Source of the DNA: Tenacibaculum sp. MAR_2009_124
GTDB lineage: Bacteria > Bacteroidota > Bacteroidia > Flavobacteriales > Flavobacteriaceae
NCBI RefSeq assembly: GCF_900105455.1
Contig: NZ_FNSF01000008.1
Span: forward strand, 372,001 to 436,000
Length of the DNA stretch: 64,000 bases
Direction: 5' to 3'
The notes beneath the pieces are model-generated. The model saw nothing but the letters and a program-made list of their open reading frames with translations, did not search any database and was not told the origin of the DNA. Of this stretch, positions 47,398-56,885 are shown piece by piece. A program made the position numbers and the translations under genes. Each line of letters begins with the position of its first letter. The first letter of the stretch is position 1.

Positions 47398-48246
47398 TGA
47401 ATTAGTCAATTTCATGACCCCTAATTAAATCCTATTTGAAATGGGTATTTGATTTTAAACAAGCATAAAACAATACATAATTAGATTTTAGTTTTCAATA
47501 GTTGATGTTTCTGCTAGTGCTCGTCTTTGACGGGTGCTTGCAGCATCATGTTTTAGCTACGTAATCGGTATTACTTCTTGAAGGCTTCCAATCTTATAAT
47601 AAGGTTAAATAACGTATTAGGTTTTCTAAGTGTTGAAGGTGCTTAACATAGTCGAGCGTTTTTAATTATCAATGTTCTGTTATCAATAGATCTTATTTAT
47701 TCTTTGATCACTGAATTACTAACTGTTTATAGCTTCTATTCCTGAAGTCATGCCAGCGTGGCTGGGAAAGGTTTTTGTTATTTTTTTTAATTATCAGTGA
47801 TCAATGTTTAATTATGAATGCTCAATTTTAGGTATCTAGTTTTTTGTTATCGTCATTACGAACGTAGCCAAAGCGAAGTGAAGTAATCTTCCAAAACCGA
47901 GCTCTAAAGTTAATCGGAAATATCAATAAACAGATTGCTTCGTTGCATACTCCTCGCAATGACCTACTAATTAATAATTATCAATTTTAAGTGTTGAGTT
48001 CTTTTTAATTTTAAATGTTGAATTTTGAATTCCGCGTCATTTCGACCTTAGGAGAAATCTACACCAACATCAACACAAAAAATAGCAATCAGATTTCTCA
48101 GTTGTTGCCTCCTTCGAAATGACAGAACTGGAATTAACAATGATCACTGATCATTGTTAATTGACAATTGTTCTAAGTAGGATGGGATTCCGAAATAAAT
48201 TTGGAATGACGCTGGGTCTTGATTTTTATATATTTTAAATAATAAG
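47398..48246. repeat. gene-free stretch packed with dispersed palindromic repeats
   Basis: About 850 bp without a credible gene. Visible elements: a fragment of the GCTCGTCTTTGACGGGTGC family (around 47518); an inverted pair CGTCATTACGAACGTAGC ... CTCCTCGCAATGAC (47851-47963); an inverted pair GTCATTTCGACC ... TCGAAATGAC (48034-48125); a perfect 15-bp palindrome AATTAACAATGATCA / TGATCATTGTTAATT around one base (48132-48162), with weaker copies near 47800; and GGATTCCGAAAT ... ATTTGGAATGAC (48186-48213). These look like REP/MITE-type elements common between flavobacterial genes. Confidence 0.7.
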
Positions 48247-48293
48247 AAAAGCTTCAAAACAACAATTGAAACATTGTTTTTTGAAGCTTTTTT
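48247..48293 (-). terminator. strong terminator of the decarboxylase/ligase/PixA operon
   Basis: AAAAGCTTCAAAACAA (48247-48262) pairs with TTGTTTTTTGAAGCTTTT (48275-48292) with slight bulging, and T runs occur on both strands. It lies about 60 bases beyond the last gene of the minus-strand operon. Confidence 0.8.
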
Positions 48294-48354
48294 ACTTCGT
48301 TATGAGAATTTCGCCAAGGGCGATTAATCCCCTTGATTTATTGTTCTACGTGGA

Positions 48355-48909
48355 CTAAGAAAACTCTTTTCCTTCGCTTGTTAGCGGAACTACATTTAAA
48401 CTTAAGCTATCAAGGTTCAAATAAGATTTTACACCTGGTAACAACGGATCGTCCACTTCAAAAATTAATCGATATCTATATTTCCCTGGAGGTAAGGTTG
48501 CTTTTACAGCTCCCGCCCAGTAATAAAAAACTGGAGGTTGTAAAAATGGCCTCCCTTTTTCTTGAGTTCCATAAGGTTCAAGGTTATCGCATATTTTCTC
48601 ATTAATCACCGTACCGTCTTCTTTAATAAATACGATATTACTAATTCTCGCTGAAGGATTGTAAACATAAGGGTTCACCATTTCATCCATATTCACTGGA
48701 TATAGTAACCAGTTTAATACCTGTCCTTGGGTACAAACTGTTTCTAAGGCTGGTGTCCCTTTATTTTCACTGTGAAATGAATTATCCGTTAAATACACAG
48801 CATCTTCTAAAGACTTCGTTCTATAAATCGTTTTTAAATCGATGGTCGTAACAATATTCAATTGAATTCCGTTAGCAACACCTAATCGTTTACTATCTTT
48901 TGTTGCCAT
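48355..48909 (-). CDS. AidA/PixA inclusion-body family protein (copy 4)
   Basis: 184 residues. The family pattern is recognisable: an N-terminal strand (IQLNIVTTIDLKTIYRTKSLEDAVYLTDNS), a GTPALETVCTQGQVLNWLLYPV segment, a long insertion with YNPSARISNIVFI, and a final YYWAGAVKATLPPGKYRYRLIFEV. PixA of Xenorhabdus forms cytoplasmic crystalline inclusions and AidA is a related secreted or quorum-controlled protein; the biochemical role of the family is poorly known. It is the last gene of the operon, three bases after copy 3, and no signal peptide is seen. Confidence 0.78.
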   Translation of the reverse strand: MATKDSKRLGVANGIQLNIVTTIDLKTIYRTKSLEDAVYLTDNSFHSENKGTPALETVCTQGQVLNWLLYPVNMDEMVNPYVYNPSARISNIVFIKEDGTVINEKICDNLEPYGTQEKGRPFLQPPVFYYWAGAVKATLPPGKYRYRLIFEVDDPLLPGVKSYLNLDSLSLNVVPLTSEGKEFS

Positions 48910-48912
48910 GTC

Positions 48913-49326
48913 TTATTTCTTTTTAATGATTGATTTAATACTTGGTCCGTTAGTAACGGAAAACACTGTTTTTGTATCCCCCACATTAAAATCGATCGTA
49001 TATCCTAATTTTTTCGCTGGTGCTTTCAAAACTGTCGCTGTCCAAAATGGAATATTCGTTCCGTCGTAATAAGACTTTACGGGCTGGGTAACATAGGTTT
49101 TGTTTACCTTGATGGTATTTATTTCAACATACGATTCTACTTCTAAACCAAAAGCACTCCAAACCAGTTCATCACCTTTTTCAATAGCGGTTTCTAAGTT
49201 TGCCGTTCCTTCTTTATCTGACCCATTTAACTTATTGTTATCCATAAGATATAGGTTCTTTTCAAGTGTGTTGTTTGATAATACTGCTACAACATCTACA
49301 ATTGCTTTTATACTTATAATGCTCAT
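48913..49326 (-). CDS. AidA/PixA inclusion-body family protein (copy 3)
   Basis: 137 residues. It shares the family plan: IISIKAIVDVVAVLSNNTLEKNLYLMDNN, GTANLETAIEKGDELVWSAFGL, VEINTIKVNKTYV, FWTATVLKAPAKKLGYTIDFNVG. It is shorter than PixA (about 170-180 residues) and has lost part of the central insertion. It is preceded by copy 2 after 11 bases and followed by copy 4 after three. Confidence 0.78.
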   Translation of the reverse strand: MSIISIKAIVDVVAVLSNNTLEKNLYLMDNNKLNGSDKEGTANLETAIEKGDELVWSAFGLEVESYVEINTIKVNKTYVTQPVKSYYDGTNIPFWTATVLKAPAKKLGYTIDFNVGDTKTVFSVTNGPSIKSIIKKK

Positions 49327-49337
49327 GTTTCTGGTTA

Positions 49338-50156
49338 TTAAATTGGTAAATAAGAATCTCCTGCTCCAGTGAATCCGTTTTTCATAGGATCTCTTGAAAT
49401 AAGAATTGACGCATCAAAAGACATTGTTACTGGCTTCCAATAGGCTGGTGCGTCTTTGGTTTCTTCTATCAAATCAAACAAGGTTACATCCACAGTATAC
49501 GAAAACTGTCCCTCATGGGCTGTATTTACAGTTGCGCACCAATACCATCCTTCCGTTGAAAAGTTCGGGGAACCGTATTGCGCTGGAAAGATAATACCTA
49601 GATCTACTGCTTCTCCTGTAATATTGGTGATAACGGGCGGATGGTATACAATATCGTCTTTATTCCCTGCTACTTTTTCTACCAATTCACCTTTTGTGTT
49701 AATTAAAGGCCATGCTGATTGAATGCCCGTTTTTGCATCGTTACTTATATGAAGCCCTGCCGCACCAAGTGTGCTCTCTTGCAAGTGATTTCTTAAATCA
49801 ACTAGCTGGTCTTCTTTATTTTGTTTTGCCTTTTCTCCTTTTAAATTTTTATTATCTAATAAAGGTAACTTACTCAATACCGACTCAATAGTTTTGCTTT
49901 TATGATGTGCCGTTCTTTGAACAGATCTTGGTAAATCGTTAATGTCGATGGCTAACCAGTTCATTACTTCTTCTCCCGCTTGACTTCCATCGTACCAATA
50001 GGTTCCATTTACTTTAGATACTAAATGATTTGTTCCTTCATGCTCAGACCCAAAACCTTTCATGTTTCCAATAAGGTACACATGCTCCTGCAAATCTTTG
50101 GTTTTTAAAGCCGCTTTTACATCGACCATCACCATAATTCCGAATTGTTGACTCAT
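49338..50156 (-). CDS. AidA/PixA inclusion-body family protein with central insertion (copy 2)
   Basis: 272 residues, much longer than the family norm. The start (FGIMVMVDVKAALKTKDLQEHVYLIGN), the GEEVMNWLAIDINDL segment and the end (GWYWCATVNTAHEGQFSYTVDVTLF) match the family. Between residues about 82 and 165 is an extra charged helical insert (KSKTIESVLSKLPLL, KGEKAKQNKEDQLVDLRNHL). The insert has no known match to me. Copy 2 lies 18 bases after copy 1. Confidence 0.75.
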   Translation of the reverse strand: MSQQFGIMVMVDVKAALKTKDLQEHVYLIGNMKGFGSEHEGTNHLVSKVNGTYWYDGSQAGEEVMNWLAIDINDLPRSVQRTAHHKSKTIESVLSKLPLLDNKNLKGEKAKQNKEDQLVDLRNHLQESTLGAAGLHISNDAKTGIQSAWPLINTKGELVEKVAGNKDDIVYHPPVITNITGEAVDLGIIFPAQYGSPNFSTEGWYWCATVNTAHEGQFSYTVDVTLFDLIEETKDAPAYWKPVTMSFDASILISRDPMKNGFTGAGDSYLPI

Positions 50157-50174
50157 AATTTTAGCTTTTAATGA

Positions 50175-50591
50175 TTAATAATGTGCCGGTAAAATTTTTA
50201 ATGCAGGTGTCTGGATTTCCAATACACTCTTTTCTCCTTTACCAATTTGCAGCACAAGATTGTAGTGATATTGTACGGCATGATCTGCAACACGAGGAAC
50301 AATTCCTGTCCATACTAGAGCATCTAAATTTTCATCATCAGTATTTCGAGGTTCCGATGGATTCGATGAAAATGAAATTTCTTTGATACTTACAGGTGTT
50401 TGCACATCAACCGCTTTTACAGTCCAATGTATTTTTTGATAGGGTACGCAAGACGTTACCAGTTTTGATCCTCCCTGATTCTTATTCGCAAAAGGGCTAT
50501 CATCCACCATCACGCAGTTTCCTTCAAGACTTTGATCTAACAAAGCCTTGATAGCATCTACCATGATCATAATGTTAATTTGATTTGACAT
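50175..50591 (-). CDS. AidA/PixA inclusion-body family protein (copy 1)
   Basis: 138 residues. INIMIMVDAIKALLDQSLEGNCVMVDDS at the start, YQKIHWTVKAVDVQTPVSIKEISF, LDALVWTGIVPRVADHAVQYHYNLVLQIG and the ending LEIQTPALKIL follow the family plan closely. It is the first of four such genes and begins 37 bases after the second ligase gene. Four different family members side by side suggest hetero-oligomer or successive assembly, but this is inference. Confidence 0.8.
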   Translation of the reverse strand: MSNQINIMIMVDAIKALLDQSLEGNCVMVDDSPFANKNQGGSKLVTSCVPYQKIHWTVKAVDVQTPVSIKEISFSSNPSEPRNTDDENLDALVWTGIVPRVADHAVQYHYNLVLQIGKGEKSVLEIQTPALKILPAHY

Positions 50592-50628
50592 ATTATTGTT
50601 GGTTAGTTAATCTAATGCATTATTTTAT

Positions 50629-52221
50629 TTAAAATTTATCTCTGATTAATGGTGTTTTTCCATGGGCGGTTCTGAAAATTTTATTCGACCCTTTTTCAAC
50701 TACTTCTACAAAAAATTGATAGTTACTTTTTTCAATATACCCTCTATTGGCTTCCCAAGTATTAAACAAAGGAAGTGATTGTATAAGTGCTTCCACAAAA
50801 AGAGTATTGATTGTTTCTTCTCCTAAATTGGCAATGCTCTTTTGAAATTCATCTGCTTTTAATGCTGATACTATCAAGGTAAGTTCTTTTGATTTTCGGT
50901 CATTTAAAAACTGAATTTCAATTGCCTGTTCTTTTAAAGGAATCTCTTCTTTTTCTAGTGTTGCAAAAAGTTTCTTTTCTGCTTTTGGTGCCGAAAAATG
51001 AGAGTCTCCTAAATGAATTACATCACCACTTCTTCCTTTAAATAAAAACTGTTCTGTTTTCAGTTCAGGAGTATTCAATCTTTTTAATCGCACCACTCGA
51101 TCTCCTAGTTTATAGCGAATATTGGGTACTTTATTGGTATGTAATCGAGTAATAACCAACTCTCCTTCTTCTCCTTCTTTTACCCATTTTCCATTTTCAT
51201 CAACGATTTCAACAAAGTGTAATCCTGGCACGGTTGATAAAGCCTGATTTGCATGGTCTAGTTGTAAACCGATAGTCTCTGCCTGTGTAGCCGCAAAATA
51301 ACTGAGTATTTCAACTTGAGGATATACTTCTCGTAATGCTTCTTCTTGCTTATTCGACATCAATCCACTTCCATACATGGCAATTTTAAAGCTATTCCTT
51401 CTTTCTTCATCCATCCCTCGACCGAAATCAGCCAGTAGAGCAATTGCATTGGAAGTAGACATAATAGCTTTTTCTCCTTTATAAGACATCATATGCTGAA
51501 ACACCTTAGTATTTAAAGGCCCTGCTCCTAAAAAGTTTACCTTCGGAATTTTCTGTAACACACCTCCTACCATGGTTCCACTACTCCACATTTGATAATC
51601 AGCCAATGTCGTAGCCATCCATTTTGGTCCTTCTTTTGAAAGGTATTTATCGGTAATAAACTTCCCCATGAATTCTCCTGCCATTTCATAGGTTTCTTGA
51701 AGTTCTTCTAATTCATACACCGTTTCTAAAGGAACTCCTGATGAAGTACCTCCACTTGCCACGATTTCAAAACCACCTTCACTAAAAGGAACAATCATCC
51801 CCTCTCGCTTGCCGTTAAAAGCCGCAACCATGGTTTCTTTATCCGTTAACGGAATGCTTTGCCATGCTTCAAAATTTTTGGGTACTTCGGTGATTCCTGC
51901 TTCCTTCAATCTGTTTTTCCAAAATGGATTAAAAAACAAATTGTTGGTCATTTGTTGCAATCTTCTTAAGATAATGGCTTCCTGAATATCGAAATCGAAC
52001 TCGTAAAACTTCTTTCCAAGTTGCTTTTCAACTTCTTTTATTTTATGATAGAAATGAGGTTGCTGAATAACTTCTTGAATGTTTTTTACCGACAATTCCT
52101 TTTCAGGAATTAGTTTTTCGGCAAGCGTTACCTCATCACTATTTTTTATTGTTATTATTTTATTTTGTTTTATTGATACCTCCTTTTCTAAAGTATCTGG
52201 CGTTGAAATATTAGTGCTCAT
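50629..52221 (-). CDS. adenylate-forming (ANL, PaaK-like) ligase, copy B
   Basis: 530 residues. Adenylation motifs are in order: the phosphate loop ASGGTSSGVP (155-164), YFAATQAETIGL (308-319), YKLGDR (370-375), FKGRSGDVIHLGD (394-406), and the catalytic lysine in AHGKTPLIRD (Lys522). The enzyme would activate a carboxylate as an acyl-AMP and pass it to CoA, a carrier protein or an amine. It has a ~50-residue N-terminal extension. No carrier protein is seen nearby. It is seven bases after a PLP decarboxylase. It is paralogous to the ligase at 53804 along its whole length, with DNA almost identical in the block encoding VPGLHFVEIVDENGKW. Confidence 0.85.
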   Translation of the reverse strand: MSTNISTPDTLEKEVSIKQNKIITIKNSDEVTLAEKLIPEKELSVKNIQEVIQQPHFYHKIKEVEKQLGKKFYEFDFDIQEAIILRRLQQMTNNLFFNPFWKNRLKEAGITEVPKNFEAWQSIPLTDKETMVAAFNGKREGMIVPFSEGGFEIVASGGTSSGVPLETVYELEELQETYEMAGEFMGKFITDKYLSKEGPKWMATTLADYQMWSSGTMVGGVLQKIPKVNFLGAGPLNTKVFQHMMSYKGEKAIMSTSNAIALLADFGRGMDEERRNSFKIAMYGSGLMSNKQEEALREVYPQVEILSYFAATQAETIGLQLDHANQALSTVPGLHFVEIVDENGKWVKEGEEGELVITRLHTNKVPNIRYKLGDRVVRLKRLNTPELKTEQFLFKGRSGDVIHLGDSHFSAPKAEKKLFATLEKEEIPLKEQAIEIQFLNDRKSKELTLIVSALKADEFQKSIANLGEETINTLFVEALIQSLPLFNTWEANRGYIEKSNYQFFVEVVEKGSNKIFRTAHGKTPLIRDKF

Positions 52222-52228
52222 CGTTAAC

Positions 52229-53794
52229 TTATGTTTTTATAATACCATTTGGTATTGAAGAGGTTTGTATAATTGTTTTTCCTATTACTTTAATTTCTTG
52301 AAGTAATGTTTTAAAATGATTTAATTCGGTGTTATGATTCATGAACACCACTCTTAAAGCTATTTTTCCATCGAGACTTACTTTTGAAATAAAGAAGTTT
52401 CCATGTGCTTTGAGTTGATCTCTAATTTTTAATTGGAAATCGGTTATTTGGATGGCGTTTTCTTCGGAGGGTATATATCGAAAACACAGCATATTCGCCT
52501 CTGGCTGATGAAGTACTTCAAAATCGTCTTCTTTATTGAGTTCTTGATATGCTCTCTGTGTAAGGTTGTATAGATAATCTATTTTCTCCTCAAAAACCGA
52601 TACTCCATGAAATGCCCAAACACCCCATAAATTCATAATCATAGGTCTTTTGGTACATTCAATATTCTTTTTTGCTCCATCGTATTTGGTATACTCGTCT
52701 TCTTCTTCTTCAAAAACATAACTTGCTGTTTGACGAAAAGCCAATTTACTTTTACGTTTGTCTTTATAAAAAAGCATGCTACAAGTTCCTGGAATAAACA
52801 TCATTTTGTGAGCGTCCCAAGTAATAGAATCGGCTCTATTAATTCCTTTTAACTTTTCTTTTTGCTGTTGAGAAAGTAAAAAACTAGCGCCATGTGCACC
52901 ATCAACATGTAACCAACAATCTCTTTCTTCAGCAACCTCAGCAAGTTTATCAATCGGATCAAAGGCGCCTACCGCTGTTGTTGCCGCATTGGCCACGATA
53001 CAAAATACTTTAAACCCATTTTCTTTTGCTGCGGATAATGTTTCTCCTACTTTAGAAACATCTACCTGTCGCTTATCATTTATCGGTAATAAAATAATAT
53101 TATGTCTGCTTAAACCGAGCATTTCAACGGTTCTAATAATGCTATAATGGGCTTCTTCACTTACAGCAATAGCAGGAACCTCTCCCTCTTTTATACTTAA
53201 AATTCCTTTTTTCCAAAACTCTGGGAAGTAGTAATTTCTTGCCGATAACAACGCTGTTAAATTTGCCAAAGACCCTCCAGTAGTAGTAACCATATCGAAC
53301 TCATTCGCTGGATACTTAATGAACTTATTTAACTCTTTCGCCATAAAGGTTCTTACCACACTTGGTAATTGAGCTGCCTCATAAAAAGACGAGGGCTGAC
53401 TTAGCATAGAGCTAATAAAATCAAACACTCCAGCAATTGGAAATACCGAAGAAAATTGTCGTCCCATATATCCTGGTGAATTCGCTTGGACACCCGTTTT
53501 TAAATACAAATCAACAATGTTGCTTAATTTTTCGTTTAGGTTCTTATCATTTTGTGAATTCATGACACCCAAAACCTCCGTCATTAAGTCTTGCGGATTT
53601 TGAACATTAACTCCTCGAAGCTCGCTCTTACTTTGGGTTAAATAATTTTCTATTTTGGTAAGAATCAATTCGGATTGTTCTTCAAATAAAAGGGTATCGA
53701 AAACCTTTTTATAATCGACTAATTTTTGTTCCAACTCATGGACTGCCGTTGAATAATTTTCAACCAACTCCTTTTTTTTCACTGTCACTTCCAT
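52229..53794 (-). CDS. PLP-dependent group II decarboxylase-like enzyme, copy B
   Basis: 521 residues. The fold-type I landmarks are TTGGSLANLTAL (171-182, phosphate loop), EEAHYS with His216, HVDGAHG (296-302, Asp298), and the PLP lysine in TWDAHKMMF (Lys330). This is the pattern of glutamate/aromatic amino acid decarboxylases, although some members are aldehyde synthases or lyases. N-terminal SPGYMGRQFSSVFPIAG and the late VVFMNHNTELNHF segments are shared with copy A. It lies nine bases after one ligase and seven before the other. The substrate cannot be read from sequence. Confidence 0.88.
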   Translation of the reverse strand: MEVTVKKKELVENYSTAVHELEQKLVDYKKVFDTLLFEEQSELILTKIENYLTQSKSELRGVNVQNPQDLMTEVLGVMNSQNDKNLNEKLSNIVDLYLKTGVQANSPGYMGRQFSSVFPIAGVFDFISSMLSQPSSFYEAAQLPSVVRTFMAKELNKFIKYPANEFDMVTTTGGSLANLTALLSARNYYFPEFWKKGILSIKEGEVPAIAVSEEAHYSIIRTVEMLGLSRHNIILLPINDKRQVDVSKVGETLSAAKENGFKVFCIVANAATTAVGAFDPIDKLAEVAEERDCWLHVDGAHGASFLLSQQQKEKLKGINRADSITWDAHKMMFIPGTCSMLFYKDKRKSKLAFRQTASYVFEEEEDEYTKYDGAKKNIECTKRPMIMNLWGVWAFHGVSVFEEKIDYLYNLTQRAYQELNKEDDFEVLHQPEANMLCFRYIPSEENAIQITDFQLKIRDQLKAHGNFFISKVSLDGKIALRVVFMNHNTELNHFKTLLQEIKVIGKTIIQTSSIPNGIIKT

Positions 53795-53803
53795 AGTTCA
53801 ATT

Positions 53804-55363
53804 TTATAAATTGGTATCAAGAATATCTCTGAAGAAGGGTACTTTACCTACTTCTGTCCTATGAATTTCAGAAGAATCCTTTTCTACAAATTTTATTTCA
53901 AATTGATATCCTAATTTTTCAACAGTATCGAAGTTGATAGAGGATTTACTATACAAGCCCATTGAGTTTACTAGAGCGTCTTTCACTAAACATTGCATTC
54001 CATACACACCTAGTTTTCCTCCTATAATTTGTTGATTTTGGATAGCATTTTCAGAAGTCAATAAAACCGATAGCTTTCTTTCCTTTCTACGATTCACTAT
54101 TTGAACATGTGAGGCTATCATATCCACATCAAAAGCATATACGTTTTTTAAGGCATTCTTTAAATACTCGTAGGTATTTAACGCTGAAAACTGATGATCA
54201 TCTAAATGAATAACATCACCACTTCTTCCTCTAAATTCAAATTGAAATGCTTTTAACTCTTTCTCATTTCTTAACGGTAATCTAACAGCTCTATCACCCA
54301 ATTTAAATCTAATTAAAGGAGCTTCGTTACAATGTAATCTTGTAATTACTAACTCGCCTTCTTCTCCTTCTTTTACCCACTTTCCATTTTCATCAACGAT
54401 TTCCACAAAATGTAACCCCGGAACAGTCGTTAAGGCATTATCATTCTTATCTAACTGAATAGCAATAGCTTCCGCTTGCGATGCAGAAAAATAACTTAGT
54501 ATATCAAGATTTGGATATAATTCTTTTAATTCTGCTTGTTTTTTTGCTGGTAATAAACCACTACAATACAATCCTAAACGCAGGCTATTTCTGGTTTCTT
54601 CGTCTAAATCATTTCCATACTCATAAAGACTTCCTATTTGCTCGGTGGTACCTAAAAACACTTTTGGACCTTCATAATTCATCATTAAATGATATACCTT
54701 TTTGTCGATAGGACCCGCAGCAATATAATTAGCTCCTGGTATTTTTTGTAAAACACCTCCTACCATGGTTCCACTACTCCAAAGTTGATAATCCGCATAG
54801 GTGGTAGTTACCAAAGGTGCCTTTTCTTTTTTATCAAAAAATCGATTAAAAAGTTGATTCGCCATAAACTTCCCCGAAATATCATAGGTATCTTCTAACT
54901 CTTTTAATGAATACACCGTTTCCGAAGGTTTTCCGGTACTGGTGCCTCCACTCGCTACAATTTCGAACCCGCCATTTTCAATCGGCACTACCATTCCTTT
55001 TCTATCTTCTGAGAAAAAAGAAATCGCCGTTTCTTTATCGGTTACAGGTAACTTTTGCCAATCTTCAAAACTTTTTATCGGTTTGGTAACTTCAAAATCT
55101 TTAAATCGTTGTTTCCAATGTGGGTTTAATTCTAAAATATTTTTTATTTGTTGTAATCTCAATAAGATAATCTCCTCTTGAATGGCAGAGTTTAAAGAAT
55201 CAAAAGAAGCTCCTTTAAAATGTTGTTCAACTTGATGTAATTTTTCCGAAAATCGAGACAATCCTATTACTTGATTTATAGATTTTGGTTTTAGCTGATT
55301 GGCTGGGTATATTTTTTTCAGGAAAGCTTTGTAATCAGCTTCTGGGTTTGTTTTCTTACTCAT
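53804..55363 (-). CDS. adenylate-forming (ANL, PaaK-like) ligase, copy A
   Basis: 519 residues. Motifs: ASGGTSTGKP (137-146), YFSASQAEAIAI, FKLGDR, FRGRSGDVIHLDD, and the lysine in EVGKVPFFRD (Lys507). It would form an acyl-adenylate like copy B. The start overlaps the end of decarboxylase copy A by eight bases, so the two are translationally coupled. The pair decarboxylase plus ligase is repeated directly downstream, evidence of a tandem duplication followed by divergence in the substrate-facing parts. Confidence 0.85.
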   Translation of the reverse strand: MSKKTNPEADYKAFLKKIYPANQLKPKSINQVIGLSRFSEKLHQVEQHFKGASFDSLNSAIQEEIILLRLQQIKNILELNPHWKQRFKDFEVTKPIKSFEDWQKLPVTDKETAISFFSEDRKGMVVPIENGGFEIVASGGTSTGKPSETVYSLKELEDTYDISGKFMANQLFNRFFDKKEKAPLVTTTYADYQLWSSGTMVGGVLQKIPGANYIAAGPIDKKVYHLMMNYEGPKVFLGTTEQIGSLYEYGNDLDEETRNSLRLGLYCSGLLPAKKQAELKELYPNLDILSYFSASQAEAIAIQLDKNDNALTTVPGLHFVEIVDENGKWVKEGEEGELVITRLHCNEAPLIRFKLGDRAVRLPLRNEKELKAFQFEFRGRSGDVIHLDDHQFSALNTYEYLKNALKNVYAFDVDMIASHVQIVNRRKERKLSVLLTSENAIQNQQIIGGKLGVYGMQCLVKDALVNSMGLYSKSSINFDTVEKLGYQFEIKFVEKDSSEIHRTEVGKVPFFRDILDTNL

Positions 55364-56885
55364 TTAATGTAGTTTTTTTGTTTGGTACTAGGCTTTCTCC
55401 TATTCTCTTAATTTCAGTTAGAAGCTCATTGAAATGAACCATAGTTACTTCATGATTCATGAACACTACTCTTAAAGCAGTTTCCCCTTCGATTTCAACT
55501 TTAGAAATAAAGAATTTTCCATCTTCTTTTATAATATCTCTTATAGTTAATTGTACATCTTTTACTTTTAGATCATTTATATTCTCAGGTGAATACCTAA
55601 AGCACAGAATATTTGCTTCTGGTTTATGCAATGGATAAAAATCTTTTTCTAATTTTAGTTTATAATACGCTTGCTTGGTTGTAGCGCATAACTCTTCCAA
55701 TTTTTGAGCGAAAAATTCTCTTCCATATAATACCCATGGAATCCATAAATTCATAATCATAGGTCGTTTTGTACATTCGAAACTCTTCTCCCCTCCATCT
55801 AAATTGTTCGAATCGCTTTCAAATATGTAGCTCGCTTTTTTATAGAATGTTTGCTGAGCTGCCTCTTTATTTTTGTAAAATAAAAGCGTACAGGATGCAG
55901 GTAAAAACATTGTTTTATGCGCATCTAAGGTGAAAGAATCTGCCAATTCGATTCCTTGTAATTTTCCTCTTAATTTTTCTGACACTAAAAAACTTCCCGC
56001 ATGCGCTCCATCTACATGTAACCAATAGTTCTTTTTTTTACATAATTCTGCCAAATCATTTAACGGATCAATAGCGCCTACTGGAGTAGTTCCCGCCGAA
56101 GCCACTAGACAAAAAACAGACAACCCACTGGCTTCCGCTTCTTCTAGTTTTTGTTCAGCCTGAATCATGCAAATCTGACCTTTTTTATTCACTGGTAATG
56201 ACACTATTTGGTCTTCTCCTATTCCAAGAATACCAACAGCTCTTTTTACTGAATAATGAACATCTGAACTCATGGCTACGGCAGGAACTCCTTTGGATGA
56301 ATTGTTTAAATAATAAAAGTTCGGGATTTTACAATTCCTGGCCGTTAACAACGCTGTTATGTTTGCTAAAGACCCTCCAGAAGTAGTAACAACATCATAT
56401 GTGTTTTTTTTCCACTCTAGTAAATTTCCAAATTCATTAGAAATAACCTTTTCAACAATACTTGGCAATTGAGCCGATTCATAAAAAGAGGAAGGCTGAC
56501 TCATCATAGAGGTCAATAAATCAGTTAGCCCTGCAATTGGCACCACACCTGAAAATTGCCTCCCCATATATCCTGTTGAATACACTGGAATTCCAGTTGC
56601 AATATAAAGATCTACGATTTCCTCATAAATTTTCATACTTACCTCTCCGTCAAAATTTTTATGACTTCTTTTCGTGTACTCTTCTACTAATTCTTCTAAA
56701 CGATTTGGTCGAATTAACTGTAATCCTCTAGAAGAAGTATTGTTTATATTCTTACTTAACTTTTTAACCGCTACAGAAACGGCCTCTCTAAGGATATTAG
56801 CATCAAATGCTTTTTGAGTTTTAGGTATAGATATATCATGATCAAGAAGCATTAGCTCCTCATCAAAAGAGTTGTTTTTGTACAT
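55356..56885 (-). CDS. PLP-dependent group II decarboxylase-like enzyme, copy A
   Basis: 509 residues. TTSGGSLANITAL (167-179), DVHYS with His210, HVDGAHAGSF (290-299, Asp292), and TLDAHKTMF with Lys324 are all present, so it should be catalytically competent. The start is the ATG at 56885; a good SD-like AAGGAG lies just upstream of a second ATG 14 bases earlier in another frame, which would give a short overlapping leader peptide. It is the first gene of the eight-gene operon. Confidence 0.88.
   Translation of the reverse strand: MYKNNSFDEELMLLDHDISIPKTQKAFDANILREAVSVAVKKLSKNINNTSSRGLQLIRPNRLEELVEEYTKRSHKNFDGEVSMKIYEEIVDLYIATGIPVYSTGYMGRQFSGVVPIAGLTDLLTSMMSQPSSFYESAQLPSIVEKVISNEFGNLLEWKKNTYDVVTTSGGSLANITALLTARNCKIPNFYYLNNSSKGVPAVAMSSDVHYSVKRAVGILGIGEDQIVSLPVNKKGQICMIQAEQKLEEAEASGLSVFCLVASAGTTPVGAIDPLNDLAELCKKKNYWLHVDGAHAGSFLVSEKLRGKLQGIELADSFTLDAHKTMFLPASCTLLFYKNKEAAQQTFYKKASYIFESDSNNLDGGEKSFECTKRPMIMNLWIPWVLYGREFFAQKLEELCATTKQAYYKLKLEKDFYPLHKPEANILCFRYSPENINDLKVKDVQLTIRDIIKEDGKFFISKVEIEGETALRVVFMNHEVTMVHFNELLTEIKRIGESLVPNKKTTLNE

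Noticed and set aside
48333-48605. A 90-codon plus-strand frame
   Set aside because: It is antisense to the PixA copy 4 gene.
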